From: Kocuria rosea
GTDB lineage: Bacteria; Actinomycetota; Actinomycetes; Actinomycetales; Micrococcaceae
Assembly: GCF_006094695.1 (NCBI RefSeq)
Contig: NZ_CP035103.1
Coordinates: 2,108,001 to 2,172,000 of the forward strand
Reading direction: 5' to 3'
Length of the DNA: 64,000 nt
Shown here: positions 29,449-38,116 of the stretch, piece by piece
Layout: each line of letters opens with the position of its first letter
Position numbering within the stretch: the first letter of the stretch is position 1
Notes under the pieces: model-generated
The model's input: the letters and a program-made list of their open reading frames with translations, nothing else
What the model was told of the DNA's origin: nothing
The model's database searches: none
Program-made: the position numbers and the translations under genes

Positions 29449-29916
29449 ATGAACAATCTCGTGCTGTCCCTGACCAGCTCCGCGGCCGCCGGAGCGCTGA
29501 CGCTGGTCTCCCCGTCCGGCTGGTCGCCCCGGGTGCGCGCCGCGTACGTCGTGGTGCCGGGAGTCCTGGTCGCCGGCGCAGGAGCGTGGGTGCTCTCCCG
29601 GAACACCGGCGGGGAGGACTCCGTCGACGTCGGCACCGAGGCCGGGACCCTGGCCGACGGGAGCCCCGTCGCGGCGCAGCGGCTGCCGGTGGCGGCGCGG
29701 GCGGCGCTGCTGCTGGGTCTCGGCGCGGCGACGTGCGGGGTCCAGGCCGCCTCGCTGCGGATCGACGCGATGCTCGAGCGGTGGCTGGTCGCCCGCGGGG
29801 CGGCCCATCCGCGCCGGTGGATGGCCGCGCTCGCGGTGCTCGCCTCGCTGGGCATGGACGCCGCCGGGGACCGCATGAGCGCCCTCGCCGGGGAGGACCG
29901 CCGGCCCGTTGCCTGA
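29449..29916 (+). CDS. Membrane protein of unknown function
   Basis: A 155-residue protein beginning MNNLVLSLTSSAAAGALTLVS, with a hydrophobic segment at about 30-50, a polar loop with TEAGTLADGSPVAAQRL, and two further hydrophobic segments. I do not recognise the family. A TAGCGT at 29437-29442 lies 6 bp before the ATG, with GTGACG at 29414-29419 as a fair -35, so transcription is probably leaderless. The -35 lies in the end of the tandem repeat array, which may therefore regulate it. Confidence 0.7.
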   Translation: MNNLVLSLTSSAAAGALTLVSPSGWSPRVRAAYVVVPGVLVAGAGAWVLSRNTGGEDSVDVGTEAGTLADGSPVAAQRLPVAARAALLLGLGAATCGVQAASLRIDAMLERWLVARGAAHPRRWMAALAVLASLGMDAAGDRMSALAGEDRRPVA

Positions 29917-30022
29917 CGACCTCCGCCGCCCCGGGCGCGGCGGCTGTTACGGTTCCCCCAGCAGGCACCGGACGCCCGCGTCGCCCGTCGACCCCGACTC
30001 CGACTCCACGAGGAGCACCACC

Positions 30023-30151
30023 ATGGCCGCTGAGCCCGTCGCCCGGCAGACCGACCCGGTCCTCGTGCCGTTCGGTGCCCCGGCCGTCTCCACCGCCCCG
30101 GGCCGCGGTGAGACCGGGTCCCGCAGCCGGCCGCGCCGGCCGGCCCGCTGA
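30023..30151 (+). CDS. Very small protein, possible gene
   Basis: A 42-codon frame from an ATG with GAGGAG upstream, encoding MAAEPVARQTDPVLVPFGAP and a basic Arg-rich end. The good ribosome site and its place just ahead of the 30169 gene support translation. It has no recognised family and could be a chance frame in GC-rich DNA. Confidence 0.4.
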   Translation: MAAEPVARQTDPVLVPFGAPAVSTAPGRGETGSRSRPRRPAR

Positions 30152-30168
30152 GCCGGGGTCACCGGACG

Positions 30169-30942
30169 GTGGACGAGCGGCGGAGGCTGAACCAGGGCGG
30201 TGCCGTGTACCCCGGTGCGCGCGCGGTGGTCATCCCCGCCCGCACCGGAGCCACCGGGGAGCCCACCACCCGCCGTGTGGTCGTGGCCGCCGACCGGAGG
30301 AGCTTCACCCTGGACGACGGACAGGTCTACGAGCGGCTCTCCGGGGCGCTCTGGTCCCAGCGGCGCTCCCCGGACGTCGGCACGCTGCTGGTCCGTCAGG
30401 CCTGCACCGAGGGCGCCGCCCTGTTCGACGGCCTCTGGCGCTCGGCCGCGGACCCGTCGCCGCGGACGGCGGCCGAGATCGCCGCGGCGCAGGAGGCGGC
30501 TGTGGTCGAGGCGCTGCGCGCCCGGCACCGCGTCCCGCCCTGGTCGAGGCCGGACTTCTACTACGACGTGGTCCGGGCGCGAGAAGCCCTGGCCGGTCTG
30601 AGCTCGGACCTCTCCCGGATCCCCGACGAGAGATTCTGGGTCGTGGTGGAGCGCCACCGGCGCACTCCCGCGGAGATCGCCGGGCTCAACCAGCCGGTGG
30701 GGCCCGACTGTCTCACCGCGGAGCACGGGACCTGCCGGCGGTGCCGGCCCGTGCACGTGTGGGCGTGGGTGGCCGAGCGCCGCTGGAGCCACCACGGCGG
30801 TGACCCGTCCGTGGTCTACGACGTCGAGGCGATCGTCGCCGTGCTCGAGCGCATCGACCCCGAGTACCGGCACACCCCGGGCCGGGTCCTCACCCGTGTC
30901 CTCGACGAGCACCACCGTCCGGAGCAGGGGGCCGCCCCGTGA
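30169..30942 (+). CDS. Unknown protein with two YDV...FW-type motifs
   Basis: A 257-residue soluble protein related to the product at 23367-23864. Both have an N-terminal beta-type domain (RRVVVAADRRSFTLDDGQVY) and an LFDGLWRSA-like segment. The conserved C-terminal motif is present twice: YYDVVRAREALAGL to FWVVVERH, and VYDVEAIVAVLERID to VLDEHH. Between them is a small Cys-containing stretch (DCLTAEHGTCRRCRP) that could bind metal. I do not know the family. The lipoprotein gene follows 104 bp downstream. Confidence 0.75.
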   Translation: MDERRRLNQGGAVYPGARAVVIPARTGATGEPTTRRVVVAADRRSFTLDDGQVYERLSGALWSQRRSPDVGTLLVRQACTEGAALFDGLWRSAADPSPRTAAEIAAAQEAAVVEALRARHRVPPWSRPDFYYDVVRAREALAGLSSDLSRIPDERFWVVVERHRRTPAEIAGLNQPVGPDCLTAEHGTCRRCRPVHVWAWVAERRWSHHGGDPSVVYDVEAIVAVLERIDPEYRHTPGRVLTRVLDEHHRPEQGAAP

Positions 30943-31046
30943 GCGCGGCGCCGCCGGACGGCGCACCGCGCACCGGACCCGGGCCCGCCCCCGTCCGCAC
31001 GCCCGCCCCAGCACGCCACCCGATCCCCTCGACGACAGGACGTCCC

Positions 31047-31451
31047 ATGCGCCGACCCGTTCCCGCTCTGCTCGCTCTCTCCGCCCTCGCCCTGACCGGC
31101 TGCGCGCCGACCGCCGACGACATCCAGGCGATGGTGGCCGGCGGGGCCGCCTACGAGGACGCGACGGCGCTGCGCGACGACGTCGTCGGGGCCGGCATCG
31201 ACTGCCCGGGCACGGACCAGCTGCGCGCCCCGGCCGACCCGGAGACCACCTACCTGGACTGCGCCAACGGACGCATGGCCATGGCCGTCACGGACTCCGA
31301 GGAGCGCATGGAGGGGCTGTTGAACACCCTCAGCAGCGAGCAGGGCGCCTCCTTCCTGCACGCGGACAACTGGGTCGTCATCTCGAGGGACGCGGCCCCG
31401 CTGCAGCAGCTCCGGGACGAGCTCGGCGGGGACATCACCACGAACCCCTGA
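31047..31451 (+). CDS. Lipoprotein of unknown function
   Basis: A 134-residue protein with the signal MRRPVPALLALSALALTGCA ending in a lipobox, so the mature form begins at Cys19. The mature domain has two cysteines (DCPG and LDCANG) that may form a disulfide, and ends VVISRDAAPLQQLRDELGG. An AGGA ribosome site precedes the ATG. It follows the 30169 gene on the same strand. No activity is suggested by sequence. Confidence 0.78.
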   Translation: MRRPVPALLALSALALTGCAPTADDIQAMVAGGAAYEDATALRDDVVGAGIDCPGTDQLRAPADPETTYLDCANGRMAMAVTDSEERMEGLLNTLSSEQGASFLHADNWVVISRDAAPLQQLRDELGGDITTNP

Positions 31452-31555
31452 GCGGTCACGGTGCCGCTCGCCGTCCGCCCGCACGGATCGTGGGAGCCGG
31501 GCGCCGCCGCACGACGGACGCCCACGCCCCCCCTCACGGACATACCCCGGGCCTG

Positions 31556-32686
31556 CTACGACCAGGAGGCGGTCGTGAGGAGGCCGAAGAGAGGCTCGAA
31601 GTCGTAGCTCGTGGTGCTGTTGGTCATGACCACGATGCCCAGGCCGTGTTCTGGGTAGAGACGCATGACGTTCCAGAATCCGGCGCCGGCCCCGAAGTGC
31701 TCGACCCACTGCCCCGTTTCCTGGGTGGGGCGGCGGAACCAGCCGATGCCGTGGTCGAAGGGCTTCCCCGGGTGCTCGATCACTCGCATGGATCGGGCCG
31801 TCTCAGCGGACAGGATGCGGTGCCCGTCGATCTGGCCATCACCCAGGTGCAGCCGCAGAAACCGTCCGGCATCCGTCACGTCGGCGACCAGACCGCCGTA
31901 GGCGGCTCCGTCGACGTAGAAGGGCCGCAGGCCCAGGTAGGCGCCGTGACGCGTCCCGGCCACCCCGGGTGGGAGCAGACGGCGCAGCAGCGGATCGGCG
32001 GCGCGCGGGGCGCGCACACAACCGGTTGCGGCTGGTGCCTCCGGGCGGTAGGTGAACCCGGTGCTGGTCATGCCCACCGGATCCAGCACGGCTTGCCGCA
32101 GATAGGACGTCACCGGCATACCGCTCACGGCTTCGATGATCTGAACCAGCGCAAGATAGCCGACGTTGGTGTATCGGGCCCTGTGCCCCGGGGCGTGGCG
32201 GTAGGCGCGCGGTCGCCTCATCACGGACCGCAGCAGGTCCTCGGCCGCCGGCGGCTCCTGCTCGGCCGGGTGCACCCATCGCAGCGGCAGAGGATTGGAC
32301 AACCCCGCGGTGTGGGTCAGCAGCTGCCCTACCGTGGGCTGGGAGGCACGCGGGGCGCGCAGACAGTCCACGTAGTCGGCCACCGGGGCGTCCAGCTCGA
32401 GGCGACCGTCCTCGACCAGGGTCATGGCGGCCGTGGCGGTCACGATCTTGGTCATGGAGAACCACAGATACACCGTGGCCGGAGTCGCGGGCGCCTCCGT
32501 GGCCAGGTCAGCAGTTCCGAACCCGCCGGCGTACAACGACCGCTGTGAGTCGACCACGACCAGGGACAGTCCCGGGATGCGCCCGGTGCGCATCATGGTC
32601 ATCACCGCCTCCGCCAACCACTCAGGAGTACCCCCTGGCTGGGCCCCGGAATCACCGGGGTGGTTCTCGGATGGATGGCTGTGCAT
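31556..32686 (-). CDS. Serine beta-lactamase/penicillin-binding-like hydrolase
   Basis: A 376-residue member of the class C beta-lactamase/DD-peptidase/esterase fold. The SxxK motif is SMTK (Ser77, Lys80), the second motif is YTN in HRARYTNVGYLALVQII, and a HFGAGAGFWNVM segment replaces the usual HTG third motif. There is no clear signal peptide, so it may act in the cytoplasm as an esterase. The ATG at 32686 follows GGGGGA. It marks the left end of a stretch with looser codon use and irregular spacing. Confidence 0.87.
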   Translation of the reverse strand: MHSHPSENHPGDSGAQPGGTPEWLAEAVMTMMRTGRIPGLSLVVVDSQRSLYAGGFGTADLATEAPATPATVYLWFSMTKIVTATAAMTLVEDGRLELDAPVADYVDCLRAPRASQPTVGQLLTHTAGLSNPLPLRWVHPAEQEPPAAEDLLRSVMRRPRAYRHAPGHRARYTNVGYLALVQIIEAVSGMPVTSYLRQAVLDPVGMTSTGFTYRPEAPAATGCVRAPRAADPLLRRLLPPGVAGTRHGAYLGLRPFYVDGAAYGGLVADVTDAGRFLRLHLGDGQIDGHRILSAETARSMRVIEHPGKPFDHGIGWFRRPTQETGQWVEHFGAGAGFWNVMRLYPEHGLGIVVMTNSTTSYDFEPLFGLLTTASWS

Positions 32687-33163
32687 GGCATCCCCCAGAT
32701 GCGCGACTCCACCGACGTCGCAACGGTCTGACGCCACCTTGAAATTCTGTCGCTGCGGTGTCAAGACCGAAACCGTCCAAACCATACAGACGACGCAGAC
32801 GGAGTCCGCCAAGACGCTGCGCTCGGCCCCTCAGCGCCAAACGACGACCGATCCCGCCGTGAACCGCTGCAGACACCTGCGTCCGCAACGGGAACCAGCG
32901 CGGCGGGCATATGAACCCCCGCTGCAACGCCGAACTTCCGAGAAGTGATTGGTAGCCAGCCATATTTAGAGAGGCGACGGCGCCCTCCTGACCGTCTGGT
33001 TCGCCGCCGGCGCGGCAACTGTGGCCTCAGCTTGGAAGCACGACGAGCTCGCCGCTGTGCGCTCTGCGGCCGGCCCTCCGGTGAGGAATCCGCCCGACTG
33101 CGGAGGCTGGCCCCCTCTTCTGTGTCGAGACGTCCGGCTGTGCCAGGCGGTAGCTTCGGCACC
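32687..33163. other. Intergenic region, no convincing gene
   Basis: About 480 bases between divergent genes. Open frames here lack codon bias and ribosome sites, and base composition is less GC-rich than most of the window. The right end holds a TAGCTT (33151-33156) 7 bp ahead of the 33164 start. Confidence 0.5.
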
Positions 33164-33757
33164 ATGGACCAGGACGGGCGTACGAAGGAGGGGGCGTCTC
33201 CACAGGTCGACAGCACCCCGATCCCCTCGGCTTTGCGGGTTCTTCGGGGCAGCCTCTGGGTGGGTGCTCTGTTGGTGGTCGGTCTGCCGTTGCTGGTCTG
33301 GTGGCAGTTCGGAGTCCTGCGCGAGGACCAACGCGGCCTGTGGACCTCGGCCGTGTCCCTGGCCTACATCCTGCTGGTGAACTCGGTCTCCCGGCGCACG
33401 CACGTACCGGGTCCGCGTCCCACCCAGTACGTGGCCCGTGATCGGGTGGGGTGGATCCTCGGCAGTGCCTCCTCGACCGTCACCGTGCCGCAGGACCCCC
33501 AGTTGCGGGCCGCCGCTGGCGCGGTGGCCATCTGGCGGATCGAACTCGCGGCGTTCGTCTTTTATGCCGCGGTGGCGTTCGCCCTCACCGGGGTGCTGCG
33601 CTGGTCGTCCTTCTGGGGGTTCATCGCCGGGCTGCTGACCGTGTTCGCCCTCGTTCTCATCAGCAGGGCCCGCCGCAGCTGGGTCTTCCTCACCCTCCTA
33701 CACGCCGAGGAACGACCCCACGATCCCGGCCGGGGGCACGGACTTCGCCGTGGCTGA
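33164..33757 (+). CDS. Four-helix membrane protein, family A
   Basis: A 197-residue membrane protein from the ATG at 33164, 7 bp after a TAGCTT hexamer. Two pairs of hydrophobic segments (about 25-75 and 120-175) flank a polar middle. The end of the second pair reads RRSWVFLTLLHAEERP. The same motif and layout occur in the product at 34734-35300 (RRSLIYLTVLHAQARP), so the two are paralogues. I know no named family or role. Confidence 0.72.
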   Translation: MDQDGRTKEGASPQVDSTPIPSALRVLRGSLWVGALLVVGLPLLVWWQFGVLREDQRGLWTSAVSLAYILLVNSVSRRTHVPGPRPTQYVARDRVGWILGSASSTVTVPQDPQLRAAAGAVAIWRIELAAFVFYAAVAFALTGVLRWSSFWGFIAGLLTVFALVLISRARRSWVFLTLLHAEERPHDPGRGHGLRRG

Positions 33758-33790
33758 GCCCATTAGGGATTGTGAGAGGACTCCGCGCCC

Positions 33791-33868
33791 ATGACGGACA
33801 TTGCGGCCCTGCTGGCGGTGGCCCACTTCATCCACGAGGGGAGAACCGATGAACGAGCACGCATCTGA
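33791..33868 (+). CDS. 25-residue small ORF, possible translational leader
   Basis: A frame encoding MTDIAALLAVAHFIHEGRTD and a short end, with a GAGAGG about 12 bp before the ATG. Its stop overlaps the start of the next gene by 20 bp. The arrangement could couple the translation of the next gene. It might be coincidental. Confidence 0.3.
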   Translation: MTDIAALLAVAHFIHEGRTDERARI

Positions 33869-34370
33869 GCACCCACGGCCACCGGTTGCCCCGCGCCCCG
33901 GGCCTAGGGCGGTGCTGTGGTTGGGTCTGCGCATCCTGCTGTGGGCGGTGGTGCTGGCGCTGGCTTTCGCCGCGGGCCTGTGGCTGATCATCGTCACCGC
34001 CCCCAAGGGTGGAGGGGCCGTGATCGGTGCCCCTCTCGTCGCCATGCTCGGGCCGTTGCTGCTCAGCGTCCCCTGGGCTCTCGTGCGCGGCTGGCGTGAG
34101 GGGCACCGGGTGGAGACGTATGCGTTCTGGCCGGCCGCCTACCTGCTGGCCGCGTTGCTGGGCACCCCGGTGCTGGTGTGGAACAACGGCTGGTTCACCC
34201 CGGGAGCCCTGCCGCCCGGACAGGCCCTGCGCGACATCGCCGGCACGGTCGTCTTCCTGAGCGTGTTGGCGCTGCTGGCATCAGCGGTCGTTGCTGGCGC
34301 CGCCGCAGCGGCAGCGGCCACTGCACGCTGGGTCCGCCGGCGGCACGCCACGTCTCAAGCCCACCCCTGA
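33849..34370 (+). CDS. Small four-TM membrane protein
   Basis: A 173-residue product from the ATG at 33849, which has a very strong GAGGGGAGA ribosome site. Hydrophobic segments start near residues 25, 58, 95 and 128 and the C-terminus is basic (RWVRRRHATSQAHP). No domain is recognised. The gene is in a row of small membrane protein genes on the plus strand, between two members of one four-TM family. Confidence 0.65.
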   Translation: MNEHASEHPRPPVAPRPGPRAVLWLGLRILLWAVVLALAFAAGLWLIIVTAPKGGGAVIGAPLVAMLGPLLLSVPWALVRGWREGHRVETYAFWPAAYLLAALLGTPVLVWNNGWFTPGALPPGQALRDIAGTVVFLSVLALLASAVVAGAAAAAAATARWVRRRHATSQAHP

Positions 34371-34400
34371 AGCTGACAGGGAAACCCGACAGGAGGCACC

Positions 34401-34628
34401 ATGGTCACCGGAAAAGCTCCGATCAGCGGCACCCTCGCGATCGCCTGTGGCCTCCTGGCGGCGACCACCGTGATGATCACCGTCGTCAGCGGAAGCTCTT
34501 GGAACACCGTGGTGAGTGCTCTGACCACTTTCGCGATGTTCGTCATCGTGTGGCGAGGAATGAAGAAACAAGACCGGGAGTACCAAGAGCGCTTGGAACG
34601 CCTGAAGCAGCGCTTGAGAGACGAATAG
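34401..34628 (+). CDS. Small two-TM protein with charged tail
   Basis: A 75-residue protein with an ACAGGAGG ribosome site before the ATG. Two hydrophobic segments (about 8-28 and 36-52) are followed by a highly charged helix ending RLERLKQRLRDE. The family is not recognised. It is 30 bp downstream of the 33849 gene and probably in the same transcript. Confidence 0.65.
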   Translation: MVTGKAPISGTLAIACGLLAATTVMITVVSGSSWNTVVSALTTFAMFVIVWRGMKKQDREYQERLERLKQRLRDE

Positions 34629-34733
34629 CGCTCCCTCCAGATCAAGAACCGCACATCCAAGGCGGCGGACCCCGTAGATCATCGAAACCGCGGCAGCCTC
34701 CGCGACGCTCCTCGTATCGCACTGCTTCCTCAA

Positions 34734-35300
34734 CTACTGACGCTGAAACTGCTGCCCGCCGGGTCGTGCCTGAGCGTGCAGCACCGTGAGATAGATCAGG
34801 CTTCGGCGGAGCCGGAAGGCAGACACCAGCGCCATGCCTATCGGGGCACCGAGAAAGCTCGACCACGGCGCTTCCGGACGGATGAGCATGCCCAGGACGA
34901 CTCCCAGGACGAAGAAGATGAGCACCACGAACATCTGGAGCTCGGTGCAGGCAACCGCCGCCGCGGTAGCCCGCACCCCCGGATCCACCGGCACCTCCCT
35001 GGTCTTGATGACCGACGAAAGCGCCCACTTCCACCGCTCCTGACTGACCCGCTTGTCCAGTCGAGGCTGCGACGGCTGCACGAGATACTGGACCAGCCCG
35101 GCCAACGCAAAGAGCAAGAAGACGACCAGGAACCACCATCCGTCCCCCGTTCCGCCAGGCAGGACCACAGCCACCAGCGGAGGACCGGCCACAGCGACCA
35201 AGGAAGCCGGTATGGAGCGCACTGCCAGCTGACCCACCGTCGGCGCTGCAGAGCCGTCCATCAGCCGGGCGTGAGCCCCCGCGTCGCCGCTACTCGTCAC
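34734..35300 (-). CDS. Four-helix membrane protein, family A (paralogue)
   Basis: A 188-residue membrane protein from the GTG at 35300, which lies 7 bp from a TAGCGT -10-like hexamer, again suggesting a leaderless mRNA. Two hairpins of hydrophobic segments and a cytoplasmic middle (PGVRATAAAVACTELQMFV) resemble the 33164 product, including the closing LTVLHAQARP. The N-terminus has the DGSAAPTVGQL region. The two copies face opposite directions about 1 kb apart. Confidence 0.7.
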   Translation of the reverse strand: MTSSGDAGAHARLMDGSAAPTVGQLAVRSIPASLVAVAGPPLVAVVLPGGTGDGWWFLVVFLLFALAGLVQYLVQPSQPRLDKRVSQERWKWALSSVIKTREVPVDPGVRATAAAVACTELQMFVVLIFFVLGVVLGMLIRPEAPWSSFLGAPIGMALVSAFRLRRSLIYLTVLHAQARPGGQQFQRQ

Positions 35301-35393
35301 GCTCACGACGCTACCGGCCGGTTCGGGCGGGAACCACGACGCACAAAAGGGGAACCTCAACTGCACGTGCCGATGCCCATGCACCCGCGACGA

Positions 35394-35579
35394 TTAGAAG
35401 CGTGATCGGTCCCTGTCGTTACGGGGCCGCCCAGGTGTGAGCATCCCGGACTCATTCAGCAGGAGTGCACCTCCTGCCGCGGGGAGAAAGAGGAGGGCGG
35501 GCAGCCATTCAGTAATGGCGAACAGGCCCAGTGCGAGAAGGAGAACGACGATCGCTGCGACTCGGACTTTGGTGTGCAT
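35394..35579 (-). CDS. Small two-TM membrane protein
   Basis: A 61-residue protein starting MHTKVRVAAIVVLLLALGL with two hydrophobic segments and a charged end (GRPRNDRDRSRF). GGAAG precedes the ATG at 35579. No family is recognised. It lies 93 bp upstream of the family A gene and on the same strand, so the two may be cotranscribed. Confidence 0.5.
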   Translation of the reverse strand: MHTKVRVAAIVVLLLALGLFAITEWLPALLFLPAAGGALLLNESGMLTPGRPRNDRDRSRF

Positions 35580-35751
35580 GACATCACTTCCATTGAGTTC
35601 GCGAAGCCTAACATCGGCCTCCAGGCCCCCTTGCCACCCGACTCGCCGGGCGGAATCCCAGCGCAAGCAGGAACTTCTACCGCAGCACGGTTCGCCGCTA
35701 ACCGGGCCCCAAGTAAAGCCTGGCGTAGTGGAGGTCTTCCCTGACTGGTGT

Positions 35752-36960
35752 TCACCTGTGGTGGGAGCGGTGGAGCACAGCACGGCGGGTCGCCTCCACG
35801 CTGGTGCTGACTACCCGCTCCAGCGGCCCCGGACCGAGTGTTGCTCGTTGCCAGGTCCGGGCAACCAGCGCTACGACTACCAAGGGCAGGAGGTACCACA
35901 GAGAAGGCTGGTCGTAGTGGGCCTGGAAGGACAGCGCCACCAGGTGGGCGGTGTACAGGGTAAGACCCATCGCGCCCAGTGCCGACAGCGGCAGCAACCA
36001 CGCCCCGAACTTCCTGGTGGCCAGCAGCAAGCTCCCCAGCACCAGCAGTCCCACGCCCAGGCCGGCCGCGATCGTCCACGCGGTGCCAGTGGGCGCGGGA
36101 ATGAGCGCCGGCCACCAGGGCGAGTCGGTGGGCAACACCTCCGGGCCCCACACCCGCACCTCCATGCTGGTCCGGTTGCTGGTCAGCAATCGGTCGTACC
36201 CGTCGAAGGCGTTGGACACCACGAAGGCCGCCTGGGCGCAGATCACCAGTAATGCTCCCACCACCAGCACCCGGACCTGGACCCCCGTGTCACGCAGTCG
36301 CATCCGCCCCAAGCCCAGCCCGACCAGCAGACAGGTCATGTACGACAGGATCGGGTGACTGCCGGTGAACAGCAGGTGGGAGATCCTGCCCGCGGCCCCG
36401 CTCACCCCGTCGACGGAGGTGGGGGTGGAGGGGGCATACGCGGGCATGACTTCGGTCATGGCCTGCATCAGCAGCGGGCCCACGATCCACATGAGTGCCG
36501 CGCAAACGAACAACGCCGTCGCCGACAGGTGCAGAAACGGAATCGCCAGCACGAGAAAAACCGCGTAGTAGATCAAGATGTTGTCCGCCGGGGCACCTTC
36601 GGGCATCAGTGCCCCGGCCCCCAGGCCTACAGCGGCCATGAGGATCGCCTGCACGGCCATCCCCATCCGATCAGCGGCCAGCCACCTGCCTCGGTGTGGA
36701 AATCGTCCCCCGGAGTCGAAGGCGAGTCCCACCCCGGCCAGCAGGACAAACAGTGCCACCGGAGCCCCCGACAGGAGCAGGCCCGACCAGGTCGACTCCT
36801 GGATCTCGTGGTCATCGGCGGGCATAAAAGGCACCGCCAGCAACCCGAGCAGCGCTAGCCCGCGGGCCGCGTCGATGCCGTCCCACCATCTCGAGGACCT
36901 GCGGGCACCGTCGGCGGCACCCGCCAGGGCGGGCCCCTCCGTTCTGGATGTCCAACTCAT
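35752..36960 (-). CDS. DUF418/DUF1624-like polytopic membrane protein
   Basis: A 402-residue membrane protein with about ten hydrophobic segments. The start includes the motif DGIDAARGLALLGLLAVP, typical of heparan-alpha-glucosaminide N-acetyltransferase-like (DUF1624) and DUF418 membrane acyltransferase families. The C-terminal half has ALGAMGLTLYTAHLVALSF, which is seen in the DUF418 branch. It may transfer acyl groups across the membrane, but no catalytic residue can be fixed. Codon use is less biased than in the flanking chromosome. Confidence 0.8.
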   Translation of the reverse strand: MSWTSRTEGPALAGAADGARRSSRWWDGIDAARGLALLGLLAVPFMPADDHEIQESTWSGLLLSGAPVALFVLLAGVGLAFDSGGRFPHRGRWLAADRMGMAVQAILMAAVGLGAGALMPEGAPADNILIYYAVFLVLAIPFLHLSATALFVCAALMWIVGPLLMQAMTEVMPAYAPSTPTSVDGVSGAAGRISHLLFTGSHPILSYMTCLLVGLGLGRMRLRDTGVQVRVLVVGALLVICAQAAFVVSNAFDGYDRLLTSNRTSMEVRVWGPEVLPTDSPWWPALIPAPTGTAWTIAAGLGVGLLVLGSLLLATRKFGAWLLPLSALGAMGLTLYTAHLVALSFQAHYDQPSLWYLLPLVVVALVARTWQRATLGPGPLERVVSTSVEATRRAVLHRSHHR

Positions 36961-37147
36961 GATTGCCTCGATCTCCGGAGCGGACCCGGGTTTACGGCCC
37001 CAGCCGCCGGGACCATCCTGTGCTCAGGATCTCTGCTGCACCTGTCGTTGCCGTTGCGAAAGCCTGTAGGTTCCATAAGATTCTGCGAACCCTACGGTGC
37101 ACATCAACCTGACCTCCGCCGCATTCAAGTCGTTGACGACCGCTCGC

Positions 37148-37747
37148 TCACAAGGTGGTCGGCACCGGCAGCTCCCGGATCCGCCGGTAGAGCGTGGCGC
37201 GGGACATCCCAAGGTCCCGGGCGACCTGGGTCGCCGGCTCCCCGCCGTCGATCAGGCGCAGGGCGTTGCGGATCTGGGAGTCGGTGAAGGTCTGGGGCCG
37301 TCCGCCGAAGTCCTTGCCGGCGGCCCGACGCTTGGCCACCGAGTCGGTGATCCGCTCTCGCTTGATCTCCAGTTCCATTTGGACCAGCGCGGCCATGACG
37401 GTAAAGACCATGGAGCCCATCGGTGTCGCGGTGTCCACGTCTCCCCCACCGAGGTTGAGCACCCGCAGACCGGCACCCCTCCCCCGCAGCGCCTCGGCGA
37501 AGGTCAGCATGTTCTGCGTCGACCGGCCCAGGCGATCCAGCGTGGTAATCACCAATGTGTCGCCCTTCTCCAGCGCAACCACAGCACGGTCGAACTGCGG
37601 GCGTGACGCGCGTCCTCCAGACACTCCATGGTCGATGTAGACATCAGCGCGCCGCACGCCGGCGGCCAGGAGGTCATGCACTTGACAGTCTGCGTCCTGT
37701 TGCCGCGTCGAAACTCGCGCGTACCCAATCAGCTTGCCCACGTCCAC
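37148..37747 (-). CDS. Serine recombinase (resolvase/invertase)
   Basis: Site-specific DNA recombinase of 199 residues. The resolvase fold starts LIGYARVSTRQQDADCQ with the nucleophile Ser13, and the arginines of TLDRLGRST match the active site. The E-helix (VFTVMAALVQMELEIKRERI) leads to a C-terminal helix-turn-helix (ATQVARDLGMSRATLYRRI). Length and motifs fit Tn3 resolvase/Hin-type invertases. No transposase gene of that group is nearby. Half-site-like sequences lie just upstream, where a res site is expected. Confidence 0.93.
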   Translation of the reverse strand: MDVGKLIGYARVSTRQQDADCQVHDLLAAGVRRADVYIDHGVSGGRASRPQFDRAVVALEKGDTLVITTLDRLGRSTQNMLTFAEALRGRGAGLRVLNLGGGDVDTATPMGSMVFTVMAALVQMELEIKRERITDSVAKRRAAGKDFGGRPQTFTDSQIRNALRLIDGGEPATQVARDLGMSRATLYRRIRELPVPTTL

Positions 37748-37752
37748 CCATC

Positions 37753-37818
37753 TGTCTCGTAACTAACGTTGAGTACTCGATTTTTGGAGACCTTGATAAA
37801 GTACATAGATACGAGACA
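37753..37818. other. Candidate res half-sites upstream of the resolvase
   Basis: TGTCTCGTA at 37753-37761 and its inverted copy TACGAGACA at 37810-37818 both fit the gamma-delta/Tn3 resolvase half-site TGTCYNNTA. The 48 bp between them are AT-rich. The position just ahead of the resolvase gene is that of a res site, but full site I-III spacing is not evident. Confidence 0.45.
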
Positions 37819-38116
37819 TGCCCGACCGCGGAAACATGCGGACGCAAATTTTCCCGACGAGACGTCTGGCATCCCATGCCGTGCGATCCACTGTCATCCT
37901 CAATCTTCAGGCTGCTCTGCTTGGTATCGGCAAGGTCATGGGTCGGATCGGTTCGCGGCCTGTGACTGCGGGGAGGAAGTGCTCCGACACCAAGCACGTC
38001 AGCCCCGTCCAGCGCCACATCCTCAAACCTCTCGCCAACGGCTACCGCCAGGACCACACTGTCTTCGTGGTGAAAGACATTTCCCACCCGTAAGGCCGGG
38101 CGCATGGCCCGGCCTT
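37818..38116 (+). other. Possible gene remnant ending in a terminator hairpin
   Basis: The frame from 37818 to the TAA at 38091-38093 has a strongly GC-biased third position only over its last 35 codons. Those encode KHVSPVQRHILKPLANGYRQ and a further 13 residues. An AAGGCCGGGC hairpin (38092-38101 with 38107-38116) overlaps the stop. This looks like the end of a real gene whose 5' part has been lost or shifted out of frame. No family is recognised. Confidence 0.3.
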
